Shown here piece by piece: positions 40,705 through 50,432 of a stretch of 64,000 nt of DNA. The DNA lies in NCBI RefSeq assembly GCF_012849375.1, contig NZ_CP051684.1:6262001-6326000 (forward strand), read 5' to 3'. Every line of letters starts with the position of its first letter. Position 1 is the stretch's first letter. Source of the stretch: Duganella dendranthematis. Its GTDB lineage: Bacteria; Pseudomonadota; Gammaproteobacteria; Burkholderiales; Burkholderiaceae_D. The notes under the pieces were generated by a model. It saw nothing but the letters and a program-made list of their open reading frames with translations. It ran no database searches and was not told the DNA's origin. The translations under genes and the position numbers were made by a program.

Positions 40705-41703
40705 TTATTTTTTATTGGCGCGCATCGTCATCACGCGTTGTACTACACAGAAGATGAACAGCAGGCCGCCGATCACAATCTTGGTCCACCAGGAGCTGAG
40801 CGTGCCGTCGAAGGCAATCAGCGTCTGGATCGCGCCCAGTACCAGCACGCCAGTCAGCGCGCCAGCCACGTAGCCATAACCGCCGCTGAGCAGCGTGCCG
40901 CCGATGACCACCGCCGCAATCGCATCCAGTTCCGTGCCCTGCGCGTGCAGGCCATACCCGGACAGCATGTAGAACGAAAACAGTACGCCAGCCAGCGCCG
41001 CGCAGAAGCCGGAGAAGGCGTAGATCAGCACCTTGGTGCGCGCCACGCGCAATCCCATCATCAGCGCCGACTGTTCATTGCCGCCGACGGCGTAGATGGC
41101 GCGGCCGAACGGCGTACAGTGCGCAACGTAGATGGCGGCGGCCAGCGTCACCAGCGCGATCAACGCGCCCGGTGAGATGAAGCAGTCGCCGATCGGCAGC
41201 TGCGTTTGCGACATCGCGACGAAGAACGGATCGTCGATGGTGATCGAGTTAATGCTGATCAGGTAGCACAAGCCGCGCGCCAGGAACATCCCGGCCAGCG
41301 TGACAATGAACGGCTGCAGCTTGAAGTAATGGATCAACGCACCTTGTGCGGCGCCGAACACGGTACCCAGCGCCAGCGCGATGCCGATCACCAGCAGCGG
41401 CGGCAAGTGCCAGGTCTGAAGCATGTAGGCGCAGATCATGGTGGTCAGCGCCAGCACCGAGCCGACCGACAGATCGATGCCGCCGGACAGGATGACAAAG
41501 CTCATGCCGACCGCGATCACCAGTAGGAAGGCGTTGTCGATCAGGAGATTGAACAGCACCTGCACCGACAGGAAACCGGGATACGCCGCGCCGCCAGCGA
41601 CCAGCAAGACCAGCAACAGGAAGACGGTAATCAACGACGTGAAATAAGGCGACGAAATGATCGAACGCGCCGGCCCAGCGGCGGGAATACTCATGCTGCT
41701 CAT
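40705..41703 (-). CDS. yjfF: Furanose ABC transporter permease (YjfF-like)
   Basis: Inner-membrane subunit of a sugar importer. The 332-residue product strongly resembles E. coli YjfF: FVILSGGIDLSVGSVLALTT, FIVTLAGMFLARGLCYLIS, and ELDAIAAVVIGGTLLSGGYG, and ends FDGTLSSWWTKIVIGGLLFI. It is coupled to the upstream permease gene by an ATGA overlap (41700-41703). In E. coli the set imports galactofuranose; here, with arabinofuranosidases around it, L-arabinofuranose or arabino-oligosaccharide is the likely cargo. Confidence 0.92.
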   Translation of the reverse strand: MSSMSIPAAGPARSIISSPYFTSLITVFLLLVLLVAGGAAYPGFLSVQVLFNLLIDNAFLLVIAVGMSFVILSGGIDLSVGSVLALTTMICAYMLQTWHLPPLLVIGIALALGTVFGAAQGALIHYFKLQPFIVTLAGMFLARGLCYLISINSITIDDPFFVAMSQTQLPIGDCFISPGALIALVTLAAAIYVAHCTPFGRAIYAVGGNEQSALMMGLRVARTKVLIYAFSGFCAALAGVLFSFYMLSGYGLHAQGTELDAIAAVVIGGTLLSGGYGYVAGALTGVLVLGAIQTLIAFDGTLSSWWTKIVIGGLLFIFCVVQRVMTMRANKK

Positions 41704-42788
41704 TGTGCTTTACCTCCGCGGGCAGCCGGGAATGCGCGCCGCCACATGGTTTTGAACTCCGCCGACTGCGACACGCAAATCACGAACACCACCACCGACT
41801 TGACGACCATGTTGACCTCCGGCGGCAAGCCGATGGAGTAGATGGTGTAGGTCAGCGTCTGGATGATCAAGGCGCCGATCACGCTGCCGGCCAGGTTGAA
41901 TTTACCGCCGGCCAGCGACGTGCCGCCCAGCGTCACGGCCAGAATGGCGTCCAGTTCCAGCAGCAGGCCGGCGTTGTTGGCGTCCGCGCTCTTGATGTTG
42001 GAGGTGATCATCAGGCCGGCCACACCGGCGCAAGCGCTGCAAAACACGTAGACGAAGAAGATCAGGACCGCCGTCTTCAGGCCGGCCAGACGCGCCGCCA
42101 CCGGGTTGATGCCGACCGACTGAATGAACAGGCCGAGCGCGGTCTTCCGCATCAACAGCGCGGTGACGATAAACACGGCCGCCACGATGTACAGCGAGAA
42201 CGGCAAGCCAAACAGATAGCCGCTGCCGAGGAAGAAGAATGGCTGGTAGTAGACGGTGATGATCTGGCCATCGGTCAGCAACTGCGCCAGACCACGCCCC
42301 GCTACCATCAGGATCAGCGTGGCGACGATCGGTTGCAGGCCAAGGCCGGCTACCAGCGCGCCATTCCACGCGCCGCACAGCAGCCCAGCGCCCATGGCGG
42401 CGGCCAGCGCGAGCCACATCGGCGTATTGGCCACGTACTCCGGCGTGCCGTTGTTCGTGACCATGGTGCCACCCACCAGCATGGCGGCCACGGTGCCGCT
42501 GATGGCAACGGTGGCGCCAACCGAAATGTCGATGCCGCGCGTGGCAATGACCAGGGTCATGCCAATGGCGGCCAGGATCAGTGGCGCGGCGCGGTTGGCG
42601 ATGTCGATCAGGCTTCCGTACAGGTGGCCATCCTTGATCTCCAGGTGGAAGAAGCCGGGGACCATGATCAGGTCAATCAGCAGCAGGATCGCCAGTGCGG
42701 CCAGTGAACGAAATATGGGGTGTTGCACAAACATGGGCAGACTCGGTTTGGTTGACGCGCTGCCGGTGCGGGCGGCGGGACTATGCAT
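41700..42788 (-). CDS. ytfT: Furanose ABC transporter permease (YtfT-like)
   Basis: Second membrane subunit of the importer. The 362-residue product shows the ribose/galactofuranose-type permease pattern: IGMTLVIATRGIDISVGATV, LQPIVATLILMVAGRGLAQL and ELDAILAVTLGGTSLAGGKF. A long N-terminal part (residues 1-40) precedes the first helix. The gene overlaps ytfR by eight bases and yjfF by four. It pairs with YjfF to form a heterodimeric channel. Confidence 0.92.
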   Translation of the reverse strand: MHSPAARTGSASTKPSLPMFVQHPIFRSLAALAILLLIDLIMVPGFFHLEIKDGHLYGSLIDIANRAAPLILAAIGMTLVIATRGIDISVGATVAISGTVAAMLVGGTMVTNNGTPEYVANTPMWLALAAAMGAGLLCGAWNGALVAGLGLQPIVATLILMVAGRGLAQLLTDGQIITVYYQPFFFLGSGYLFGLPFSLYIVAAVFIVTALLMRKTALGLFIQSVGINPVAARLAGLKTAVLIFFVYVFCSACAGVAGLMITSNIKSADANNAGLLLELDAILAVTLGGTSLAGGKFNLAGSVIGALIIQTLTYTIYSIGLPPEVNMVVKSVVVFVICVSQSAEFKTMWRRAFPAARGGKAQ

Positions 42789-44331
42789 GCTGGTCCCCTG
42801 CCGCGATCACGTGCAGCACGGTGGTTTCGTCGAGCGCGCCGCGCGGGTATTCGCCGCCTTGCTTGCGGTCGCGCATGACGACGATGCGGTCGCTCACGCG
42901 CAGCACTTCGGGCAGCTCGGACGAGATGAACAGGATAGACATGCCTTTCTTGCACAGGGCCGAGACGTAGTCCATGATTTCCTGCTTGGCGCGCACGTCG
43001 ATGCCGCGGGTTGGTTCGTCCAGGATCAGCAACCGGGGATCAGTCACCAGCCAGCGCGCCAGCAGCACTTTCTGCTGGTTGCCGCCGGAGAGCGAGCCGA
43101 TTGGCGTTTCGATGCTGGCAGTTTTGATGCCGAGCGCTTTGACGTATTCTTCCGCCAGTTGCTGCTGGCGTTTCAACGGGATGGCGCGCAGGATGCCCAT
43201 GCGGGCTTGCAGCGCCAAGATCAAGTTTTCGCGCACCGACAGTTCGAGGATTGCGCCTTCGTGCTTGCGGTCTTCCGAGCAGAAGCCGATGCCGGCGGCG
43301 ATGGCGTCGCGTGGGGAGGAGAAATTACGCTGCTTGCCGTCGATCGTGATCGTACCGGTATCCGCCTTGTCCGCGCCGAACAGCAGGCGCGCCGCCTCGG
43401 TGCGCCCGGAGCCCAGCAGGCCGGCGAGGCCCAGCATTTCGCCTTGGCCGATTTCCAGATCCATCGGCTGCAAGGCGCCCTTGCGGCTCAAGCCGACTGC
43501 ACGCAAAAAAGCGCCGAAGCGCGTGCCGCTGCCGACAGGGGCTTGCGCCGCATCCGTGTCGGCGACCGCGGGTGCCTGCGCAACGGCCGGCGCACCCACC
43601 ATCTTGTTGACCAACTCAACGCGCGACAAATCGGCGGCCAGGTATTCCCCTTCCCGCTCGCCATTGCGCATCACTGTAATCCGATCCGAAATTGCATAGG
43701 TCTGATCAAGGAAGTGCGTCACAAACAGAATCGCCATGCCCTGCTCGCGCAAGCCGCGCAAAACGTTGAACAGTAAATCCACTTCCTTCTCATCCAGCGA
43801 GGAAGTCGGCTCGTCCAGAATCAGCACCTTGGCAGACACCAGCAACGAGCGCGAAATCGCCACCATTTGCTGAATCGCCAATGGATACTGCGCCAGCGGC
43901 GCCGTCACATCGATCCGAATCTGCATCCGCTCCAGCAGCGCCGTGGCTTGCGCCGCCATGCTGGCCCAATCGATGCGTCCCAGCTTGCGCGGATAACGGC
44001 CAATGAAAATATTCTCCGCCACCGACAAATTCGGGCAGAGATTCACTTCCTGATAAACAGTGCTGATGCCATGGTGCTGCGCATCCAGTGTGGACTGCGG
44101 CTGTATCGGCTGGCCAGCCAACAGAATCTGGCCCTGATCCGGCGCATACACGCCGGTCAGCACCTTGATCAGGGTCGACTTGCCGGCGCCGTTCTGGCCC
44201 ATCAGCGTGTGCACCTCTCCGGGATACAGATTGAGCGACACGCCACTCAACGCCTGCACACCGGTGAAAGCCTTGCTGATGCCGCGCAGCTCCAGCACCG
44301 GGTTCGCGGGTGCGGAAGAATTCATCGTCAT
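42781..44331 (-). CDS. ytfR: Furanose ABC transporter ATP-binding protein (YtfR-like)
   Basis: Double-domain sugar ATPase, 516 residues. First half has Walker A GQNGAGKST (about 44-52), the expected signature region and Walker B KVLILDEPTSSLDE; the second half has the typical degenerate Walker A (GLLGSGRTE), signature LSGGNQQKVLLARWL and Walker B LLILDEPTRGIDV. A linker rich in Ala/Val/Asp (APAVAQAPAVADTDAAQAP) joins the halves. The start overlaps the ytfQ stop by one base (TGATG). Complete set with YtfQ, YtfT and YjfF. Confidence 0.94.
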   Translation of the reverse strand: MTMNSSAPANPVLELRGISKAFTGVQALSGVSLNLYPGEVHTLMGQNGAGKSTLIKVLTGVYAPDQGQILLAGQPIQPQSTLDAQHHGISTVYQEVNLCPNLSVAENIFIGRYPRKLGRIDWASMAAQATALLERMQIRIDVTAPLAQYPLAIQQMVAISRSLLVSAKVLILDEPTSSLDEKEVDLLFNVLRGLREQGMAILFVTHFLDQTYAISDRITVMRNGEREGEYLAADLSRVELVNKMVGAPAVAQAPAVADTDAAQAPVGSGTRFGAFLRAVGLSRKGALQPMDLEIGQGEMLGLAGLLGSGRTEAARLLFGADKADTGTITIDGKQRNFSSPRDAIAAGIGFCSEDRKHEGAILELSVRENLILALQARMGILRAIPLKRQQQLAEEYVKALGIKTASIETPIGSLSGGNQQKVLLARWLVTDPRLLILDEPTRGIDVRAKQEIMDYVSALCKKGMSILFISSELPEVLRVSDRIVVMRDRKQGGEYPRGALDETTVLHVIAAGDQHA

Positions 44332-45296
44332 CAGTATTTACGGTTCGGGAATTCCTTGGCTGCGACGTCGGCCGGGAATACGCCTTCTTGCGTCACAACG
44401 CGCTTGGGTACAGGCTTGCCCGCGACAACGTCCTTGGCCAGCTGCATCAGCTGAGGACCGAGCAGCGGATTACACTCCACCGTCACGTTCAGCTTCCCGG
44501 CGATCATGGCCTCAAACGCGCCCTTCACGCCGTCGATGGAAATCACCAGGATATCCTTGCCCGGTTTCAGGCCGGCTTCCTCAATCGCCTGGATCGCGCC
44601 AATGGCCATATCGTCATTGTGCGCATACAGCACATTGATCTTCTTGCCCTCGGCTTTCAGGAAGGCTTCCATCACTTCCTTGCCCTTGGCGCGGGTGAAG
44701 TCGCCAGTCTGCGAGCGGATCACCTTCAGCTTCGGATTACCGGCGATGACTTCTTCAAAGCCGTTCTTGCGGTCCAGCGCAGGCGCCGAGCCCACGGTGC
44801 CTTGCAGTTCGACGATATTCAAAACGGCATCAGGCGTTTTCTTCTGACGCTCCACCAGCCAGCGGCCGGCGCGACGGCCTTCTTCTACGAAGTCCGAGCC
44901 GAGGAAGGTCACGTACAGCGACGGATCGCTGACCTTGACCGCGCGGTCGGTCAGGATCACAGGAATCTTGGCGCGCTTGGCTTCCAGCAGCACCGTATCC
45001 CAGCCTGATTCCACCACCGGCGAGAACGCAATCACGTCCACCCGCTGGGCAATGAAGGAGCGGATGGCCTTAACCTGGTTTTCCTGCTTTTGCTGGGCGT
45101 CGGCGAATTTGAGGGTGACGCCTTCCTTCTTGGCGGCGTCCTTGATCGAGACGGTATTCGCGGTGCGCCACTCACTTTCGGCGCCGACCTGCGAGAAACC
45201 GATCACCAGTGGCTTGGCGGCGAAGGCGGATGGCACGCTGAGTGTGATGGCGGCGGCCAACGCGGTGACCAATACGGTTCTGCGATTGCATGTCAT
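44331..45296 (-). CDS. ytfQ: Periplasmic furanose-binding protein (YtfQ-like)
   Basis: The 321-residue protein has a signal peptide (MTCNRRTVLVTALAAAITLSVPSAFA), then LVIGFSQVGAESEWRTANTV. It matches E. coli YtfQ closely: NIVELQGTVGSAPALDRKNG, SQTGDFTRAKGKEVMEAFL and VLYAHNDDMAIGAIQAIEEA. YtfQ binds galactofuranose and other furanoses; here the neighbouring enzymes release L-arabinofuranose, so that is the suggested ligand. It is first in the transporter operon, behind an AT-rich 110-base region. Confidence 0.93.
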   Translation of the reverse strand: MTCNRRTVLVTALAAAITLSVPSAFAAKPLVIGFSQVGAESEWRTANTVSIKDAAKKEGVTLKFADAQQKQENQVKAIRSFIAQRVDVIAFSPVVESGWDTVLLEAKRAKIPVILTDRAVKVSDPSLYVTFLGSDFVEEGRRAGRWLVERQKKTPDAVLNIVELQGTVGSAPALDRKNGFEEVIAGNPKLKVIRSQTGDFTRAKGKEVMEAFLKAEGKKINVLYAHNDDMAIGAIQAIEEAGLKPGKDILVISIDGVKGAFEAMIAGKLNVTVECNPLLGPQLMQLAKDVVAGKPVPKRVVTQEGVFPADVAAKEFPNRKY

Positions 45297-45406
45297 GGCA
45301 AGTCTCCTGATAAGATTTTTTATATTGTTATTTGGATCAATACTATGAGAAACATAAATATCTATCCAATGATATTTTCACACTCTGCGATATCTTTTTT
45401 GGTATA
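45297..45406 (-). promoter_or_regulatory. AT-rich promoter region of the ytfQRT-yjfF operon
   Basis: The 110-base gap before ytfQ is distinctly AT-rich. It contains an inverted repeat AAATATC-N8-GATATTT (45356-45377) and a GATATC at 45389-45394. It likely holds the operon promoter and a regulator site; exact -35/-10 elements were not resolved. Confidence 0.55.
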
Positions 45407-47833
45407 TCAACGCAACAAGCGCAGACCGTAAAGCCCTCCCGCCACCGAGCCGTCACGGGCGACGAACTTGACGATCAGCTTGCCAGCCTGCGCTGTACCT
45501 GCGGGAATCGGGTAGTCGCGGGTGTAAATCTCCTGTGGCGCGCTGGCGTCGAGACGCACTTCGGCCAGCAGCTTGTCGTTGACAAGAATATCGAAACGGC
45601 GTCCGGCATCCAGTTTTGAATATGTCAGCCGCAGAGTACGCGCCTCTCCCTTCTTGTCGGTCAGCTCATAGCTGAACCATCTGGTCGCATGGCGCCAGTG
45701 CTTGCCCTTGTTGATGCCGGCGTCCGCGCCTTCAGCCTTGAAGAAGTGGTCGGATTCCGGTTGCTGTTCGCCCGGCGCCACCTGGTCGATGGTTCGGGCG
45801 TCTAGCGCAAGGCGCTCCTTTTCGTCCTCGGCGGCCTTGGCGCGGCGCTCGGCCAGGTCGCCCGGCGTGGAATATGGCCAGTAAACGACGTAACGCGCAT
45901 CGTGCACGCGGAAGAACGGCACGAAGGTGGTCGGGCCGGCGTCCACCGACTGCACCAGTCCCGGCGCCATAAAGGTCAACGGTCGGCCGGGAACGGGACG
46001 GAAGCGGTTGGCAAACGCCGCGCTGTCGCTGACCAGCACCGGCGCCTGCTCCAGCGGGCATACAGGTCCGCTGGCGATGTGGCCCATGCGGCTATCGTCG
46101 GCCAGGTAGTTAAGCTGCTCGCCGGGGAATGGATTGGTCTTTGCGGCGAGCACCACAGGACCGTGCAGCACGGCGTAGTAAGCGGATTTGTCGGGCATCT
46201 GCTCCAGCCGCGTTGTCATCGGCAGGTGGATCTCAACCCTGTCACCATCGCGCCACGCGCGGCGCACGTTGACGTAACGGTCGGCGCCAATGGCGGCGGC
46301 CACCGGCTTGCCGTTGACGGTGATACGCAAGGCGCCCTGTTTGACCCACTCGGGATAGCGCAGCTTCAGTGTGAAAGTCTTGTTGCCCTTGACGGTGATG
46401 GTGCTGCGGTCTTCATCCGGGAATCGGTTGGTCTGGCGGATTTGCACACCCTGTTCGCGCCAATCCAGCGTGGATGGAATGAACAGGTTGATGTACAGGT
46501 TGTCGCCGCGATGGGCATAAATAAATTCTCCGTATTTCGCGTGGCTTTCCAGCCCGGAGCCGACGCAGCACCACATGGCTTTTTGCGGCTGCGAGTAGAC
46601 GCGGTAGTGATTCGGCCGCATCGGCGTGAAGTAGACGAAGCCACCGCTGTCAGGCCGCTGCGACGAAAGTATATGGTTGTACAGCGCGCGCTCGTAGTAG
46701 TCGGCGTAGCTGCCTTTGGCATCGCCGAGGAACAGCAACTCAGTGAGCTTGAGCATATTGTAGGTGTTGCAGGTCTCCGGGCCTTCCACCTCTTCGATCA
46801 TTGGGCCGAAGTCTTTGTCGTCGTGGAAGTGCTCCTTGACGCTGTTGCCGCCGATGGCGACGGTGCGGTGATCGTGGACGGTCTGCCAGAAAAAGGCGGC
46901 AGCGTGCTGCCAGTCTTTGCGGCTGGTGATGTCGCCGATGCGTTTGAAACCGATGACTTTCGGGATCTGGGTATTGGCGTGCAGGCCGGTGAGCTGGTCC
47001 TTGTTTTCTTCCAACGGGCGCAGAATGGCTTGATGGGAGAAGCGGATCGCCAGTTCCATGTACTTCTGCTGGCCGGTCATTTGTGCCACGTCGGCCAGCA
47101 CTTCATTCATGCCGCCGTGTTCCGCGCGCAGCATGGATTGCATTTGTTCGTCGCTCAGGTGTGAGGTCAGGTCCAGCGTCCAGTCGCATAGGACGATCAG
47201 CATGGCGCGGGCGTCCTGGTTGCTGGCGTAGGTATAGGCGTCGCGCAAACCGGCGTAAGTTTTGTGGAGGTTGTACCACGGGACCCATTTGCCGTTGACC
47301 GAGAAGTTATCGGCTTGCAGTTTGCCTTGGGCGATGTCGCGCCATGCGGACGCGCCGCCGGGAACGCCGCCGATGTAGCCGTCACCATTGGCTTGCTGGC
47401 AGCGTTTGAGTTCTGCGACGAAGTAATTCAGGCGCTTGAGGACTTCTTCATCGCCGGTGGCTGCGTACATCAAGGCGAGCGCCGACAGGTAATGGCCGCC
47501 CATGTGGCCATCGAGGCCTGTGGACTCCCAGTTGCCGTAGGTCGGCTGCTTAAGCGGCAGGCCCGCTTCGCGCAGGAAAGGCGCAAGCAGACGGTCGGCG
47601 TCAAGCGACAGGATGTAGCGCAGATCGGTGCGCTGCGCTTCCAGAAAAGGACTGGGTCCAAGGCGCACGTCGCTCAGCGGGAATAGCGCGACCTGTCCCT
47701 GAGAACCGGCGGCACCCTCAGCCCGCGCGGCCGGCGTCACAGTGGCAAACGCGCCATGCGACACCACCGAGGCAGCTGCGCCGGCGGCCAGCTTCAGCGC
47801 GCGGCGGCGGGAGGACTTGCGCGGGCTGGCCAT
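45407..47833 (-). CDS. Secreted GH127-family beta-L-arabinofuranosidase
   Basis: The 808-residue protein (former DUF1680 family) removes beta-L-arabinofuranose from glycans. A twin-arginine-like signal (SRRRALKLAAGAAASVV, residues 8-24) precedes the alpha/alpha barrel. Markers are WESTGLDGHMGGHYLSALAL, the Glu-Cys element EVEGPETCNTYNMLKLTELL, and the zinc/nucleophile Cys pair in KAMWCCVGSGLESHAKYGEF. This gives the Cys-rich Zn site expected for cysteine-nucleophile glycosidases of this clan. A C-terminal beta domain follows. It is coupled to the upstream GH43 gene (TAATG overlap). Confidence 0.92.
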   Translation of the reverse strand: MASPRKSSRRRALKLAAGAAASVVSHGAFATVTPAARAEGAAGSQGQVALFPLSDVRLGPSPFLEAQRTDLRYILSLDADRLLAPFLREAGLPLKQPTYGNWESTGLDGHMGGHYLSALALMYAATGDEEVLKRLNYFVAELKRCQQANGDGYIGGVPGGASAWRDIAQGKLQADNFSVNGKWVPWYNLHKTYAGLRDAYTYASNQDARAMLIVLCDWTLDLTSHLSDEQMQSMLRAEHGGMNEVLADVAQMTGQQKYMELAIRFSHQAILRPLEENKDQLTGLHANTQIPKVIGFKRIGDITSRKDWQHAAAFFWQTVHDHRTVAIGGNSVKEHFHDDKDFGPMIEEVEGPETCNTYNMLKLTELLFLGDAKGSYADYYERALYNHILSSQRPDSGGFVYFTPMRPNHYRVYSQPQKAMWCCVGSGLESHAKYGEFIYAHRGDNLYINLFIPSTLDWREQGVQIRQTNRFPDEDRSTITVKGNKTFTLKLRYPEWVKQGALRITVNGKPVAAAIGADRYVNVRRAWRDGDRVEIHLPMTTRLEQMPDKSAYYAVLHGPVVLAAKTNPFPGEQLNYLADDSRMGHIASGPVCPLEQAPVLVSDSAAFANRFRPVPGRPLTFMAPGLVQSVDAGPTTFVPFFRVHDARYVVYWPYSTPGDLAERRAKAAEDEKERLALDARTIDQVAPGEQQPESDHFFKAEGADAGINKGKHWRHATRWFSYELTDKKGEARTLRLTYSKLDAGRRFDILVNDKLLAEVRLDASAPQEIYTRDYPIPAGTAQAGKLIVKFVARDGSVAGGLYGLRLLR

Positions 47834-48846
47834 TATTTCGCCGGCAGCTGGTTGCTGCGGTATTTATTCAAATCCGCCTGATCGACTGTCGGCCAGCCGG
47901 CGGCGTCAAACTTCATCTCCATGATCTTGAGCTTTTGCAGATAATTATCCGCAGTCTCATAAGCATGCAGCACAAGGTAATCCTTGCCGTCCATGGTGTA
48001 AGCGCTGTTGTGGCCCAAGCCCTTCCAGTCCTTATCGCCCGCAATCACCAGTGTGCCGCCGCCCTTCATCATGTCAACGCCGTTCTTGTCCAGATACGGC
48101 CCCGCCACCTCCTTCGAGCGGCCGACCATCACATGGTAAGTGCTGTCAGCCTTCTTGCAGCACAGCCCAAACGACACGAACAGATAATAGTAATCGCCCT
48201 TCTTGAAGATAAACGGCGCCTCGATCTCGCCCGGTCCCGCCTTCTCGGTGGCTGCAGCTTCGCCGCTGGTGCGGCTGGCGATGGCATGCCACTCCTGCGG
48301 TTCCGCGATGCCAGTCCAATCCTTATTCAGCTTGACCAGTTTCAGCCCGCTCCAGAAAGAGCCGAACGACATCCAGGCATTGCCCTTGCCATCCTCGATC
48401 ACATTCGGATCGATAGCGTTCCAGTCGTCCCGCACCGGCACCGACTGCAACACCATCCCCTTGTCCACCCACTTGTAGTCAGGAGAACGAGGGTTCAATG
48501 TTTTATTAACGGTGACGCCAATGCCGGACGTGTTTTTTCCAAAGCCCGAAACGGAATAATACAAGTAGTATTGACCGTCATGGAACTGGATGTCCGGCGC
48601 CCAGATATGGTCGTCAAACGTCGGCGCTGCTTTCTTCGCCCACACCGGCTGGCCCTTGAACACGCGGCCCTCCGGCGTCCAGTTCTTCATATCCTTCGAA
48701 CTGTAGAAAGTGATACCCGGCCCTGTGCTAAACACATAGTAGGTATCGCCTTCCTTCGCCATCACCGGATCATGCACGCTGACTTCCTTGGCCGAGCATC
48801 CCATGGCCGCCAACGCCAACGCCACCGTCGATAAAACATGCTTCAT
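47833..48846 (-). CDS. GH43 arabinan endo-1,5-alpha-L-arabinosidase, lipoprotein
   Basis: The 337-residue protein has a lipoprotein signal (LALAAMGC, Cys17). The GH43 propeller follows with Asp26 (SVHDPVMA), the modulating Asp in NAIDPNVIED and the acid Glu in GEIEAPFIFKKGDYYYLFVS. The sequence best resembles endo-arabinanase subfamilies (HIWAPDIQFHDGQYYLYYS). It would sit on the outer membrane and cut arabinan. It couples to GH127 by a TAATG overlap and follows the next GH43 gene by 13 bases. Confidence 0.9.
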   Translation of the reverse strand: MKHVLSTVALALAAMGCSAKEVSVHDPVMAKEGDTYYVFSTGPGITFYSSKDMKNWTPEGRVFKGQPVWAKKAAPTFDDHIWAPDIQFHDGQYYLYYSVSGFGKNTSGIGVTVNKTLNPRSPDYKWVDKGMVLQSVPVRDDWNAIDPNVIEDGKGNAWMSFGSFWSGLKLVKLNKDWTGIAEPQEWHAIASRTSGEAAATEKAGPGEIEAPFIFKKGDYYYLFVSFGLCCKKADSTYHVMVGRSKEVAGPYLDKNGVDMMKGGGTLVIAGDKDWKGLGHNSAYTMDGKDYLVLHAYETADNYLQKLKIMEMKFDAAGWPTVDQADLNKYRSNQLPAK

Positions 48847-48859
48847 TGCGAACCTCTTC

Positions 48860-50428
48860 TTAATTACCCGTACGTGCGCCCCAGATGGATACGCCTTCCA
48901 CCGATTGCGCCGTCCACGTCACCACAAATGCGCTGGCGTTGGTATTCCACTGGCGCGACAAAACGCCGGAGAAAGTACCGGCGGTACCAAGCGAAATGGT
49001 GACATTGTTATTGCCGTCATGCTTCCACGTGCCGGTCGCCGCCCCAGTCACCGTGCCGTCCGACGCCAGCAGGACATTCGCAGACGACTTGATCGTCGTC
49101 GTAATATCCTTGCCGTGGTTGATCATCTTGTACGTGCCCACCGCATCGGCCGCAGTCACAACGGCCGACAGCGCCGTCGTATTCTTGCTAAGCGGCGCGT
49201 AGCGGAATGGCGCCACCACCGGCCAACCGTCGCCATTGATGAACATCTCATGCACGCGGATCTGATGCAGTTCGCCCTGATTCGGGAAGCGCGTATGGAA
49301 GATCAGGAAGTGCTGGCCGGTCGACGCTTCGTAATAGGCCGAGTTATGGCCAGGCGACACATAGCCCAGCGGTGTACCGGTCTCGCCGGCCGCCAGCGCG
49401 AACTGGTAGTTCCCCATGATCTTCTGGCCGTATGGCGCGATCGACGCATCGTCAAACAGCGGCAGCGTCGGATTGGCCTTCACGTTGGCCATGTCGGTGC
49501 CCTTCGCGTCTACATACGGACCGTCTGGATTCAGCGAACGCGATACGCGCATGTTGTACGCGCCGTTCGCATCCAGCCCGCCAAAGGACGTGAACAGGTA
49601 GTAGAACTTCGACTGCGGGCTATACAGCACATAGGCGCCTTCGATCCGCGCGTGATTACCACCCAGCAGATGCTTGCCGTAACCCTGACCTGGTTTCTGC
49701 AAACCGGTGGTGGTGTCCATCTCCAGGATGAAGATACCGCCCGAGTAGGAGCCGTAAATCATCCACAGCTTGCCGTTCTGATCGAAGAAGGTGTTCGGAT
49801 CGACCACGTTGGGCATGGTCAGCGCGTCGTAGATCGTCACGCCATCCTCGCCCGGCAGCCCCCACATGCCCGACTTGAGCAGGATCTGCTTGTTGACGTA
49901 CGGGCCTTCCACCTTGTCCGCGACCGCGACACCCAGCGCGGAGCGCGGAGAGTCTCCCTTGCAAGCGCAGTAGTAGTGATAGAACTTGCCGTCGGCGAGT
50001 TTGACCACGTCCGGCGCCCACAGGTCGGTAACCTGCGCCCAGGCGAAGGTATCGGCCAACGCGGTCACCACGTTGTTGAACAGCGGATTGGCCGTATTGA
50101 CGCCATCGGCGATCTTGGTCCAGTTCATCAGGTCCGTCGACTTGGCCGCCGCCAGGTGCGAGCCGAAGACGTAAAACGTGCCGTCCACCTTGATGACGGA
50201 TGGATCGTGGACCGAAGCTTCGGCGAACGTAATGGACGTCGGCGCTGGTGTAGGCACCGGCGTTGGTGTTGGCGTAGGTGTCGGCGTAGGTGTCGGCGTG
50301 GGCGTCGGTGTCGGCGTTGGCGTGGCGGCGACAGTGCTGCCGCCTCCTCCTCCACCACAGCCGGCCAGCACCAGCGCCACGCCGCCGGCCGTAATCACCT
50401 TGCGGCGCGTGATTTTGATATCGTCCAT
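48860..50428 (-). CDS. GH43 lipoprotein with Thr-Pro linker and C-terminal beta domain
   Basis: The 522-residue protein has a basic N-terminus and a lipobox (LVLAGC, Cys24), a Gly6 stretch, eleven Thr-Pro repeats, then a GH43 endo-arabinanase domain (about residues 70-410). Catalytic landmarks are SVHDPSVIKV, VVDPNTFFD and ARIEGAYVLYSP. The last 90 residues (VGTYKMINHGKDITTTIKSS to ARTGN) form the small beta domain seen at the C-terminus of some endo-arabinanases. It should be surface-exposed on a flexible stalk. Confidence 0.92.
   Translation of the reverse strand: MDDIKITRRKVITAGGVALVLAGCGGGGGGSTVAATPTPTPTPTPTPTPTPTPTPTPVPTPAPTSITFAEASVHDPSVIKVDGTFYVFGSHLAAAKSTDLMNWTKIADGVNTANPLFNNVVTALADTFAWAQVTDLWAPDVVKLADGKFYHYYCACKGDSPRSALGVAVADKVEGPYVNKQILLKSGMWGLPGEDGVTIYDALTMPNVVDPNTFFDQNGKLWMIYGSYSGGIFILEMDTTTGLQKPGQGYGKHLLGGNHARIEGAYVLYSPQSKFYYLFTSFGGLDANGAYNMRVSRSLNPDGPYVDAKGTDMANVKANPTLPLFDDASIAPYGQKIMGNYQFALAAGETGTPLGYVSPGHNSAYYEASTGQHFLIFHTRFPNQGELHQIRVHEMFINGDGWPVVAPFRYAPLSKNTTALSAVVTAADAVGTYKMINHGKDITTTIKSSANVLLASDGTVTGAATGTWKHDGNNNVTISLGTAGTFSGVLSRQWNTNASAFVVTWTAQSVEGVSIWGARTGN
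50258..50323 (-). repeat. Eleven 6-base repeats encoding Thr-Pro
   Basis: Eleven consecutive ACN-CCN codon pairs, followed by Val-Pro, Thr-Pro and Ala-Pro. The repeats form the linker between the lipid anchor and the GH43 domain; slippage could change linker length in frame. Confidence 0.9.
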
Positions 50429-50432
50429 GCGC

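Noticed and set aside
50258..50323. Possible microsatellite or CRISPR-type repeat
   Set aside because: It is an in-frame Thr-Pro linker between a lipobox and a GH43 domain.
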